NCBI GenBank assembly: GCA_963803085.1
Contig: CAWDLE010000017.1
Location: 186,001 to 250,000 of the forward strand
From: JACVRW01 sp963803085
Lineage (GTDB): Bacteria; Actinomycetota; Thermoleophilia; Solirubrobacterales; Thermoleophilaceae
Length of the DNA: 64,000 nucleotides
Direction of reading: 5' to 3'
Of this stretch, positions 43,070 through 50,494 are shown piece after piece (the stretch's first letter is position 1; every line of letters starts with the position of its first letter). The notes beneath the pieces were generated by a model. That model was not told where the DNA came from, did no database searches, and was given only the letters and a program-made list of their open reading frames with translations. Both the position numbers and the translations under genes were made by a program.

Positions 43070-43162
43070 GGGGTCAGACCCCTTGAGTCCGGCGCACTTA
43101 GGGGGTCAGACCCCTTGAGTCGCGCGGACTCAACCCTCAAGGGGTCAGACCCCTTGAGGGTT
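43070..43162. repeat. three palindromic GGGGTC-A-GACCCC repeats
   Basis: The 13-mer GGGGTCAGACCCC occurs at 43070-43082, 43102-43114 and 43141-43153, each followed by TTGAG. The third is the core of a 15-bp-arm perfect hairpin (AACCCTCAAGGGGTC, A, then its complement; 43132-43162). Between copies 2 and 3 a second hairpin TTGAGTC-GCGCG-GACTCAA forms at 43115-43133. REP-like cluster between the convergent ends of ftsH and the class V aminotransferase gene; it may also terminate both. The rest of the 42906-43178 gap holds nothing I recognise. Confidence 0.8.
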
Positions 43163-43178
43163 AGCGCCGCTCTCAGTG

Positions 43179-44213
43179 CTAGCCGTTCAGCAGCGCAAGC
43201 AGCTCGTCCACGTCGTCGTCCGTGTTGTAGACGTGCCATGAGGTTCGGAGCAGGCCTGCTCGGGCCGCTGCCATTACGCGCGTTCCGCGTAGGCGCTCTT
43301 CGGCTTCGGGTAGTTCGGCCGAGACGATTGCCGAGTTGCCTGGTGGGAGGCCAAGGCCGGTGCGGCAGCGGTTCGCCAGGCGCAGGTTGTGCTCGTGGAT
43401 TGCGTCGATGCCAATCTCGAGCAGCAGCTCCAGCGTCGGCGCTGTGCCGATCCAGGGGAACCAGGCCGGGCTCACGTCGAAGCGGCGCGCGTCGGCCGCG
43501 AGGCGGAGGGGTGGGCCGTAGTACGAGGAGTGCGGGTCCTCGCCGGCGTACCAGCCGGCGGCCGCCGGTGTGAGCTGGTCGAGCAGGTCGGGACGAACGC
43601 TCATGAACGCCGTGCCGCGCGGCGAGCACAGCCACTTGTACGCGCTGCAAGCGAGAAGGTCGATGCGCGCGGCGTCGACTGGCAGCCAGCCGCAGGCCTG
43701 CGTCGCGTCCACCACCACCCGAGCGTCGTACGCGGCAGCCGCTTCGATCACGGCCTCGAGGTCCACCAACTCGCCCGTGGATGACTGCACGATGCTCACC
43801 GCGACGACGTCGGTGCGCTCGTCCACCGAGTTCGCCACCTCGGCCACCGGCACGCACTCCACCTCGATGTCGCGTCCCTGTGCCAGGAACGGCCACAGGA
43901 GCGACGTGAACTCCGGCTCGGCCGACACGACGTGGGCGCCGTCGGGCAGCGAGGCCGCCATCAGCCCGATCATGCTGGACGTGTTCGCGCCGACCGCGAC
44001 CCAGTCCGTGGGCACGCCCACGAGCCGCGCGAACGAGACTCGAGCGCTCTCGGTGGCGTCGCCCCAGCCCTCCCAGCTGGTGCGTCCGCCGCGCCAGTCG
44101 GCGAGCACCGCCTGAAGCGCGTCCCACGCCGGCGTGGGCGGCAGTCCGTAGCTCGCGGTGTTCAGGTAGAGCGTCTCCGGCTGCCACAGTCGCTGCGCGT
44201 CCTCGATTCTCAC
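43179..44213 (-). CDS. class V aminotransferase family PLP enzyme
   Basis: 344 residues. N-terminal LYLNTASYGLPP, VVVDATQACGWLPVD with the cofactor Asp, and LLACSAYKWLCSPRGTAFM with the PLP lysine identify the isopenicillin-N-epimerase/cysteine-desulfurase-like fold. No catalytic Cys loop of a desulfurase is seen, so an epimerase, lyase or aminotransferase reaction is more likely; substrate unknown. Confidence 0.88.
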   Translation of the reverse strand: MRIEDAQRLWQPETLYLNTASYGLPPTPAWDALQAVLADWRGGRTSWEGWGDATESARVSFARLVGVPTDWVAVGANTSSMIGLMAASLPDGAHVVSAEPEFTSLLWPFLAQGRDIEVECVPVAEVANSVDERTDVVAVSIVQSSTGELVDLEAVIEAAAAYDARVVVDATQACGWLPVDAARIDLLACSAYKWLCSPRGTAFMSVRPDLLDQLTPAAAGWYAGEDPHSSYYGPPLRLAADARRFDVSPAWFPWIGTAPTLELLLEIGIDAIHEHNLRLANRCRTGLGLPPGNSAIVSAELPEAEERLRGTRVMAAARAGLLRTSWHVYNTDDDVDELLALLNG

Positions 44214-44237
44214 CGCGGCAACGCTAACGCCCGGCCC

Positions 44238-44268
44238 TTGACTTCAAGTGCACTTGAAGATGCATCAT
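44238..44268 (+). promoter_or_regulatory. MerR-type promoter with long spacer and palindromic operator
   Basis: TTGACT (-35, 44238-44243) and CATCAT (-10, 44263-44268) are separated by 19 bases, the over-long spacer typical of MerR-regulated promoters. The spacer is the perfect 18-bp palindrome CTTCAAGTGCACTTGAAG (44242-44259), close to known MerR/SoxR-type operators. An ATG follows 7 bases after the -10 box, so the SDR message would be leaderless. No MerR gene is in the window. Confidence 0.72.
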
Positions 44269-44275
44269 GCGGTCC

Positions 44276-44953
44276 ATGCCAACCGGAATCGTCACCGGGG
44301 CCTCGCGTGGTCTCGGTCTTGCTCTCGCCCGCGCGCTCGATGAGCGCGGCTGGCGCCTCATCGTTGACGCGCGCGGCGCCGAGGCGCTCTCGGAGGCCAC
44401 CGACGGCCTGAGCGGAGTCACCGCTATCGCCGGCGACGTCGCAGATCCCGCCCACCGCCGCGCCCTCATGGACGCGACCGGCGACGAGATCGACCTCGTC
44501 GTGAACAACGCCAGCCTGCTCGGGCCGAGCCCTCAGCCCGCGCTCGCCGACTATCCGCTCGACGAGCTCCGAAACGTGTACGAGGCGAACGTGCTGGCGC
44601 CGCTCGCGCTGCTTCAGCTCGCCTTGCCGAAGCTGCGCGAGGGGGCCGCGATCCTCGACATCACCTCCGACGCCGGGGTCGAGGCGTACGAGGGCTGGGG
44701 CGGCTACGGCTCGTCGAAGGCGGCGCTCGAGCAGATGACGGCGATCCTGGCCGCGGAGCACCCCGGCCTGCGCGTGTACTGGGTCGACCCGGGCGACATG
44801 CGGACCCAGCTGCACCAGGACGCCTTCCCGGGCGAGGACATCTCGGACCGCCCGCCGCCCGAGGAGAGCGTGCCCGGCCTGCTCGCGCTGATCGACGGCT
44901 CGCTGCCGAGCGGGCGCTACCGCGCGAGCGAGGTCATCGGAGCGCTGCGGTGA
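44276..44953 (+). CDS. short-chain dehydrogenase/reductase
   Basis: 225 residues. Cofactor motif GIVTGASRGLGLALARAL at the N-terminus, VVNNASLLGP (NNAG equivalent), catalytic Ser in LDITSDAG, and Tyr-x-x-x-Lys in GYGSSKAALEQM. ATG at 44276 is preferred to one at 44267 because it places the start exactly where transcription from the upstream MerR-type promoter should begin. Substrate unknown; induction by a stress or aldehyde signal is plausible from the operator. Overlaps the QueA-like gene by 4 bases. Confidence 0.9.
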   Translation: MPTGIVTGASRGLGLALARALDERGWRLIVDARGAEALSEATDGLSGVTAIAGDVADPAHRRALMDATGDEIDLVVNNASLLGPSPQPALADYPLDELRNVYEANVLAPLALLQLALPKLREGAAILDITSDAGVEAYEGWGGYGSSKAALEQMTAILAAEHPGLRVYWVDPGDMRTQLHQDAFPGEDISDRPPPEESVPGLLALIDGSLPSGRYRASEVIGALR

Positions 44954-45978
44954 TCCACGCGGGCTACGCCGAGCCGCTCGAAGCCGAGGAGCCGCCTGAG
45001 GTCCGCGGAGCCGACCGCGCCGACGTGGGGCTGCTCGTGGCAACCCGCGCGGACGGCGGCCTGGTGCATGCCCGCTTCGGCGAGATCGGGCGCTTCCTGC
45101 GGCCCGGCGACCTGCTCGTGGTGAACACCTCGGCCACGCTGCCCGCGGCGCTGCCGGCACGGCTGGACGGCGAGGACCTGCTGCTGCACCTCTCGACGCC
45201 GAGCGGGCCCGGCCACGGCGCAGGAGCATCCGACTGGGTCGTGGAGCTGCGCAGCACCGAGCTCCTGCCGGCCCAGGCTCCCGGATACGCCGCCCGGCTC
45301 GAGCTTCCGGGCGGCGCGGAGGCAAAGCTGCTCGCGCCCTACCTCGGCAGCAGCCGCCTCTCCTTCGCGCGCCTCTCGCTCGGTGAGCCGGTCGACGACT
45401 ACCTGCGCCGCCACGGGCATCCGATCCGCTATCGCCACACGCCAAGGGAATGGCCGATCGACGCCTACCAGACGGTCTTCGCGATCGACCCCGGCAGCGC
45501 CGAGATGCCGAGTGCGGCGCGGCCGTTCACCGGCGAGCTGGTGGCAGAGCTGGCGGCGCGCGGCGTGCTGTTCGCGCCGCTCACGCTGCACGCCGGCGTG
45601 TCGTCGCTCGAGCTCGGCGAGAGCCCGTATCCCGAGCGCTACCGCGTGCCGGCACCCACTGCGCGGCTCGTGAACGCCGTGCACGAATGGGGCGGCCGGG
45701 TGATCGCGGTGGGGACCACCGTCGTGCGCGCGCTCGAGACGGTCGCCCGGGAAGGCGCCGTCCACGCGGGTGCGGGCCTGACGAACCTCGTCGTAACGCC
45801 CGAGGGTGGCCTGCACGCCGTCGACGGCCTCATCACCGGCTGGCACGAGCCGAGCTCGTCACACCTGCGCCTGCTCGAGGCGGCCGCTGGCACCGATCTG
45901 CTCAATCGCTCGTACGCCGCGGCCGAGGCCCATGGCTACCGCTTCCACGAGTTCGGCGACAGCCACCTGATCTTGTAA
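44950..45978 (+). CDS. queA: QueA-like S-adenosylmethionine:tRNA ribosyltransferase-isomerase
   Basis: 342 residues. LRPGDLLVVNTSATLPAAL, the TREWPIDAYQTVFA region, and the C-terminal FAPLTLHAGVSSLE, RVIAVGTTVVRALE and DGLITGWHEPSSSHLRLL are QueA family landmarks. QueA adds the ribosyl group of SAM to preQ1 in tRNA. The N-terminal R(x)xSRLLV element is altered, as in the stand-alone actinobacterial branch, and no other queuosine genes are near, so true QueA activity is uncertain. GTGA overlap with the SDR gene. Confidence 0.85.
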   Translation: MIHAGYAEPLEAEEPPEVRGADRADVGLLVATRADGGLVHARFGEIGRFLRPGDLLVVNTSATLPAALPARLDGEDLLLHLSTPSGPGHGAGASDWVVELRSTELLPAQAPGYAARLELPGGAEAKLLAPYLGSSRLSFARLSLGEPVDDYLRRHGHPIRYRHTPREWPIDAYQTVFAIDPGSAEMPSAARPFTGELVAELAARGVLFAPLTLHAGVSSLELGESPYPERYRVPAPTARLVNAVHEWGGRVIAVGTTVVRALETVAREGAVHAGAGLTNLVVTPEGGLHAVDGLITGWHEPSSSHLRLLEAAAGTDLLNRSYAAAEAHGYRFHEFGDSHLIL

Positions 45979-45981
45979 CGA

Positions 45982-47301
45982 GTGCCTCCACGCGAAACGA
46001 TGGGCTGCATGAGCAGCGACCTCCTGATCCGCTACGGCGGCCCCTTCGCGCCCGGCCTCGTCAAGTCAGCCTCCGGCTCCTTCATCGAGATGGAGGACGG
46101 CAGCCGCGTCCTCGACTTCACCGCCGGCCAGATCTGCGCGACGATCGGCCACAACCACCCGCGCGTGGTCGAGGCCATCGAGCGCTCCTGCCGCGAGGTG
46201 ATGCACCTGAACTCGTGGTCGCTGTCGCCGCCCGTGATCTCGCTCGCCGAGCGGCTCATCAACACGCTCCCGGCCCCGCTCGAGCGCGCGATGTTCCTCT
46301 CCACCGGCGGCGAGGCCAACGAGGCCGCGCTGCGGATGGCGAAGCTCGCCAGCGGCAAGTTCGAGGTCGTTGCGCTCACGCGCAGCTGGCACGGCGTGAC
46401 CGCCGGCGCGTCGGCGCACACCCACGCGGGCGGCCGCCGCGGCCACGGGCCGGCCACGCCCGGCGCCTTCGCTATCCCCGCGCCCTACGAGTACCGCTGC
46501 CCGATCCGCCACTGCGACGGCAACTGCGACTGCAGCTGCCTCGAGGCCGGGTTCGATCTCTTCGACCAGGCCAGCGTGGGCTCCCCGGCCGCGGTGCTGG
46601 CCGAGCCGGTGCTTTCCGCCGGCGGCGTGATCGTGCCGCCCCCGGGCTACTTCGTGCGCATGGCCGAGCTGTGCGCGGAGCGCGACATGAAGCTCGTGCT
46701 CGACGAGTGCCAGACCGGCCTCGGCCGGCTGGGCTCCATGTACGGGTTCGAGATCTACGACGTGGTGCCGGACTTCCTCGTGCTGTCGAAGACGCTCGGC
46801 GGCGGCGTACCCGTCTCGGCCGTGGTCACTACGCCGGACATCGAGGAGCGCTGCTTCGAGATGGGCTTCACCCACGTGACCTCGCACGTCTCGGACCCCA
46901 TGCCCGCCGCGGTGGCGGAGGCGGTGCTCGACGTGGTGATCAGCGACGACCTGCCCGGCGCGTCCAGGGCGCGCGGCGACCGGCTCATGGCGAGCCTGCG
47001 CGAGCTTCAGACGCGACACGAGTCGATCGGCGACGTGCGCGGCATGGGCCTGCTCGTGGGCGTCGAGCTGGTGGAGGATCGCGACACGCGCGTGCCCGCC
47101 GACGCGCTCGGCCGCGCACTCACCGAGGAGTGCATGCGCTGCGGACTGTCCATGAACCTCGTTCGCGGTCAGAGCGCAGGCTCGGCGAACTGCCTGCGCA
47201 TGGCCCCGCCGCTCACGGTGAGCGACGACGAGATCGACCTCGCCGTGACGGTGATCGACCAGGCGCTCACCACGGTGACGAGCGACCTCGCCGTGCGCTG
47301 A
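45982..47301 (+). CDS. class III aminotransferase, 2,2-dialkylglycine-decarboxylase-like
   Basis: 439 residues. Closest pattern is dialkylglycine decarboxylase: LIRYGGPF, FTAGQICATIGHNHPRVV (with the active-site Gln), FLSTGGEANEAALRMAKL, AEPVLSAGGV, LVLDECQTGLGRLG, the PLP lysine in LSKTLGGGVP and SMNLVRGQ. A Cys-rich insert (RCPIRHCDGNCDCSC, about residues 173-187) replaces a plain loop and could bind metal. Decarboxylation-dependent transamination is inferred; ordinary omega-aminotransferase activity is the alternative. GTG 45982 is used; ATGs at 46000 and 46009 are possible starts. Confidence 0.84.
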   Translation: MPPRETMGCMSSDLLIRYGGPFAPGLVKSASGSFIEMEDGSRVLDFTAGQICATIGHNHPRVVEAIERSCREVMHLNSWSLSPPVISLAERLINTLPAPLERAMFLSTGGEANEAALRMAKLASGKFEVVALTRSWHGVTAGASAHTHAGGRRGHGPATPGAFAIPAPYEYRCPIRHCDGNCDCSCLEAGFDLFDQASVGSPAAVLAEPVLSAGGVIVPPPGYFVRMAELCAERDMKLVLDECQTGLGRLGSMYGFEIYDVVPDFLVLSKTLGGGVPVSAVVTTPDIEERCFEMGFTHVTSHVSDPMPAAVAEAVLDVVISDDLPGASRARGDRLMASLRELQTRHESIGDVRGMGLLVGVELVEDRDTRVPADALGRALTEECMRCGLSMNLVRGQSAGSANCLRMAPPLTVSDDEIDLAVTVIDQALTTVTSDLAVR

Positions 47302-47334
47302 CCCACGCCGCCCACGGCGCGCGATACTCACGCC

Positions 47335-48144
47335 GTGCTGATCATGGGAGTGGTGAACGTGACGCCCGACTCGTTCTCGGACGGCGGGCAGTTCCTCGAG
47401 GCCGATGCCGCCGTCGAGCACGGGCTGCGACTGACGGCAGAGGGCGCGCACATCCTCGACATCGGCGGGGAGTCCACGCGTCCGGGCGCTGACCCGGTCG
47501 GGGAGGACGAGGAGCTCGCTCGCGTGGTGCCGGTGATCGAGCGGCTCGCGCGCAGCGGGCAGGCGCGGCTCTCGATCGACACCACCAAGGTTGGCGTGGC
47601 CCGGGCCGCGCTGGAGGCCGGCGCGAGCCTGGTGAACGACGTGTCCGCCCTGCGCTTCGACCCCGGAATGGCCGCTCTGGTGGCCGAGACAGGTGCCGGC
47701 TGCTGCCTCATGCACATGCTCGGCGAGCCGCGGACGATGCAGGAGGACCCGCGCTATGACGACGTCGTGTCCGAGGTGAAGGCGTTTCTCGAGGAGCGGC
47801 TCGCGTTCGCGGTTGCGGAGGGGGTCGACGAGGAGCGCGTGTGGCTCGATCCCGGCATCGGCTTCGGCAAGACCGTGGAGCACAACCTCGAGCTGCTGCG
47901 CCGCCTGGACGAGATCGTCGCCATCGGCAGGCCGGTGGTGGTGGGCACCTCGCGCAAGAGCTTCCTGGGCAGGCTGGTGGGCGGACGCGCCGAGGGCGAG
48001 CGCCTGCCCGGCACCATCGCCACGAACGTGCTCGCGCTCGAGCGCGGGGCCAGCGTTTTCCGCGTGCATGACGTCGCCCAGAACGCAGATGCCCTGGCGG
48101 TGGCCGCTGCTACGGTCCGGACGGATGTGGGAGAGCGATCCTGA
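47335..48144 (+). CDS. folP: dihydropteroate synthase
   Basis: 269 residues, TIM barrel. Joins dihydropterin pyrophosphate with p-aminobenzoate. IMGVVNVTPDSFSDGGQF and ILDIGGESTRPGAD are the two signatures; LVNDVSAL and VVVGTSRKSFLG complete the pterin site. GTG start. First of the folate genes; its end overlaps folB by 20 bases. Confidence 0.96.
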   Translation: MLIMGVVNVTPDSFSDGGQFLEADAAVEHGLRLTAEGAHILDIGGESTRPGADPVGEDEELARVVPVIERLARSGQARLSIDTTKVGVARAALEAGASLVNDVSALRFDPGMAALVAETGAGCCLMHMLGEPRTMQEDPRYDDVVSEVKAFLEERLAFAVAEGVDEERVWLDPGIGFGKTVEHNLELLRRLDEIVAIGRPVVVGTSRKSFLGRLVGGRAEGERLPGTIATNVLALERGASVFRVHDVAQNADALAVAAATVRTDVGERS

Positions 48145-48706
48145 CGACGATTTCGAGGAGATCGAGGATGATGATCTCGACGAAGACGATCGCGCTGCCA
48201 CCTCGCCCGCGGTCTCGATAGAGATCACAGGCCTCTCGCTCTACACCCACCACGGCGTCGGCGAGGCGGAGCGCGAGGTCGGCCAGCGGCTCGTATTCGA
48301 CATCGCGTTCGAGCTCGACGACTGCGACGCCACCGTCACCGATCGCATCGAGGACACGGTGAACTACGCCGAGGTCTGCGAGCAGGTGGCGCTGGGCGCG
48401 CAGGAGCGCAACTACAAGACGCTCGAGCGCCTCTGCGCCGCGGTTGCCGACCGCCTGATCGACCGCTTCGGCGCCGAGTCCGTGCGCGTGAAGGCCACCA
48501 AGCCCGAGCCGCCGATCCCACTGCCGGTCGACGAGGTCTCGGTCGAGGTGTGGAAAGAGGTTACTGATCGGGCTACCTCGGGCTCGGCTCCAACGTGGGA
48601 GACCGGCTCGCGAACCTGCGCGCCGCGCGCGATGCGCTCGGTGAGCATGGGGTGGAGGTGCTCGCGGCCTCGTCGGTGTACGAGACCGCGCCGCAGGGCG
48701 AGGTGA
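48125..48706 (+). CDS. folB: dihydroneopterin aldolase (folB domain; reading frame probably shifted at its end)
   Basis: Converts dihydroneopterin to hydroxymethyl-dihydropterin. The FolB domain runs from about residue 30 (IEITGLSLYTHHGVGEAEREVGQRLVFDI) to VSVEVWKE (about 48564); everything after that to the stop is an out-of-frame read of folK. The first 29 residues are an unusually acidic extension (DPDDDFEEIEDDD). Inserting one base in the GGG at about 48570 joins the domain to FolK as a single 308-residue FolB-FolK protein, a fusion known in other bacteria. Confidence 0.88.
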   Translation: MWESDPDDDFEEIEDDDLDEDDRAATSPAVSIEITGLSLYTHHGVGEAEREVGQRLVFDIAFELDDCDATVTDRIEDTVNYAEVCEQVALGAQERNYKTLERLCAAVADRLIDRFGAESVRVKATKPEPPIPLPVDEVSVEVWKEVTDRATSGSAPTWETGSRTCAPRAMRSVSMGWRCSRPRRCTRPRRRAR

Positions 48707-49050
48707 CGGACCAGCCGGACTTCCTCAACGCGTGCCTCCAGGTTCGGACCGAGCTGGGGCCGGAGGAGCTGCTCGACGCGAGCAAGGCGGTGGAGCGAGG
48801 GCTCGGGCGCGCGCCGGGAGGCGTCCGCCACGGCCCGCGCCCGATTGACGTGGACGTGCTGCTGTTGGGCGACCTCGAGTTTCACTCCGAGCGCCTGGCA
48901 CTTCCGCATCCGGAGGTCACGAGCCGCCGCTTCGTGCTCGAGCCGCTGCTCGAGCTAGACCCAGATCTCACGCTTCCCGACGGCACGCGCCTCGCCGACG
49001 AGCTCGACGGCGTGCGCGACCAGCCGGTGCGGCCGGCGGGCGCGCTATGA
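48595..49050 (+). CDS. folK: HPPK, 6-hydroxymethyl-dihydropterin pyrophosphokinase (folK domain, lacks own start)
   Basis: Signature HGPRPIDVDVLLLG and LPHPEVTSRRFVLEPLLEL are intact. The essential first strand GYLGLGSN lies upstream of the first usable start (GTG 48595) in this frame and is preceded by a TGA at 48565 with no start codon between. The N-terminus is therefore truncated unless the frame shift described under folB is corrected, which would fuse it to FolB. Real coding of this domain begins near 48570. Followed at once by a terminator hairpin. Confidence 0.88.
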   Translation: MGDRLANLRAARDALGEHGVEVLAASSVYETAPQGEVTDQPDFLNACLQVRTELGPEELLDASKAVERGLGRAPGGVRHGPRPIDVDVLLLGDLEFHSERLALPHPEVTSRRFVLEPLLELDPDLTLPDGTRLADELDGVRDQPVRPAGAL

Positions 49051-49072
49051 CCCCCCGCCGTTTGGGGGGTTT
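49050..49072 (+). terminator. hairpin terminator after folK
   Basis: ACCCCCC-GCCGTTT-GGGGGGT stem-loop beginning at the last base of the folK stop, followed by TTT. Closes the folP-folB-folK operon. Confidence 0.65.
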
Positions 49073-49122
49073 ACCGTGTCGTACGGTGGTTGGCTACGTA
49101 CAGGTTGGGGACGGTAGAGGTG

Positions 49123-49347
49123 ATGCAGGACTCGCCCGAGCTCGCAATTTTCCGCGGGGACGACGAACCGTCCCTTGTGGCCGCCTCCCTCGCATGCCGG
49201 GCGTGCCTGTCCGGCGAGGTCGAATGGTCGCTCCGCGTGGAGGACTTCGAGGGCACGGTCGAGTGCCGCTGCCGGAGCTGCGGGTACGTGCGCGAGGTCT
49301 CGCTGACCTCGGAGCAGACGCTGCGGCTATCGCTCGAGCACGCGTAA
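49123..49347 (+). CDS. small CxxC (zinc-ribbon-like) protein
   Basis: 74 residues. Two Cys knuckles, ACRACLSG and ECRCRSCGY, spaced by about 25 residues with beta-strand sequence between, as in small zinc ribbons. Gene start: GAGG lies close before GTG 49120/ATG 49123. Function unknown. It precedes the sensor kinase gene by 13 bases and may be co-transcribed with it. Confidence 0.6.
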   Translation: MQDSPELAIFRGDDEPSLVAASLACRACLSGEVEWSLRVEDFEGTVECRCRSCGYVREVSLTSEQTLRLSLEHA

Positions 49348-49360
49348 CCTAGAGACGGCA

Positions 49361-50494
49361 ATGGCCGAAGGCCAGGCCCTCTCACAGCGCACGGATGCAC
49401 TCGACGTGATCGTGGAGCTGCTCGGCGCGCTCGACGGAGAGAAGGGCGTGGCGTCGGGGCGCGAGTTCTACGACCGCCTCTGCGAGGCGTGCTGCCGCGT
49501 GGCGTCCATGGAGCGCGCCGGGCTGCTGCTCTACGACGACGCCCGTCAGCTTGTCGTGCCGGTGGGCGGCCACGGTCTCGAGCCGGACCTGTTTGCAGAG
49601 GTGTACGGCACGCTCGAGGAGACGCCGATCGCGCAGGTGGCTCTGTCCGAGGACCGCGTGGTGGAGGTGACCGGCGACCTTGACCGCTGGGTGCCGGAGC
49701 GCTACGCGCGCCTCGGCGGCGTGGCGACGCTCACCTGCGTGCCGGTGTCGGCCGGCGGCCGCTGGCTCGGCGTGATCTTCGCCGACCGCTGCGGCACCCG
49801 CTTCGAGCTCACCGACGAGGAGCGCCACGCCATGTGGACGCTCGGCAAGACCGCGGCGCTCGCCGCGAGTGTGCGCATCGCGACGAACCAGCAGGGCCGA
49901 GCCCGCCTGCTTCAGGCGCGCATCGACCTGGCGCGCGAGCTGCACGAGCGCGTGGTGCAGCGGCTGTTCGGCGTCTCGATGGTGCTCGGCTCGGAGCACG
50001 CGCTGAGCGAGGAGGCGCGCCAGCGCTGCGCAAGCGAGATGCACGCCGCGCTCGCCGACCTGCGCGAGGCGCTCTCGCGACCGCTCGCGCCCCCGAGCCT
50101 CGACACAGGGGCCACGCTCCGCGGAGAGCTCGCTCGGCTCGGCCGCCACTACAAGGACCTGCCGCTCGAGCTCGACTGGGATGACGGGGTGGAGGTTCCA
50201 GAGGACGTGGAGCCGCTCGCCCAGTCCGTTCTCGCCGAGGCGCTCCGCAACGCGCACAAGCACGCGCGGCCGACCTCGGTTCGCGTGCACGTCGGGCGCA
50301 TCGACGGCACGTTCGTGCTCGAGGTTCGCAATGACGGGGCGCAGGCAGACACCCGTGGCACGGGCACCGGCATGGGCCTGCGCCTGGCCGCGTTCGAGGC
50401 GCTCCAGCGGGGTGCGCTGGTGGAGTTCGGACCCGAGCGACAGGACTGGCGCGTGCGGCTCGTGGTGCCGGTGGATGAGGATTCACCGGAGTGA
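49361..50494 (+). CDS. GAF-domain sensor histidine kinase (NarL-type partner)
   Basis: 377 residues, no transmembrane helix, so cytoplasmic. GAF domain about 15-170 (CRVASMERAGLLLYDD, ATLTCVPVSAGGRWLGVIFADR). HisKA_3 dimerisation helix with the phosphoryl-accepting H195 in DLARELHERVVQRLFG; ATPase domain with N-box EALRNAHKHARP and G-box GTGMGLRLAAFEAL. Ligand of the GAF domain unknown. Overlaps its response regulator by 4 bases. Confidence 0.92.
   Translation: MAEGQALSQRTDALDVIVELLGALDGEKGVASGREFYDRLCEACCRVASMERAGLLLYDDARQLVVPVGGHGLEPDLFAEVYGTLEETPIAQVALSEDRVVEVTGDLDRWVPERYARLGGVATLTCVPVSAGGRWLGVIFADRCGTRFELTDEERHAMWTLGKTAALAASVRIATNQQGRARLLQARIDLARELHERVVQRLFGVSMVLGSEHALSEEARQRCASEMHAALADLREALSRPLAPPSLDTGATLRGELARLGRHYKDLPLELDWDDGVEVPEDVEPLAQSVLAEALRNAHKHARPTSVRVHVGRIDGTFVLEVRNDGAQADTRGTGTGMGLRLAAFEALQRGALVEFGPERQDWRVRLVVPVDEDSPE

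Noticed and set aside
43070..43162. CRISPR array
   Set aside because: Only three 13-base palindromic copies with unequal, partly self-complementary spacers and no cas genes; REP-like repeat fits better.
42906..47301. mobile genetic island carrying the block between ftsH and folP
   Set aside because: No transposase, integrase, terminal repeats or base-composition change seen; reported only as a synteny break.
46066..48228. 720-residue minus-strand frame
   Set aside because: Antisense to the class III aminotransferase and folP; no recognisable fold.
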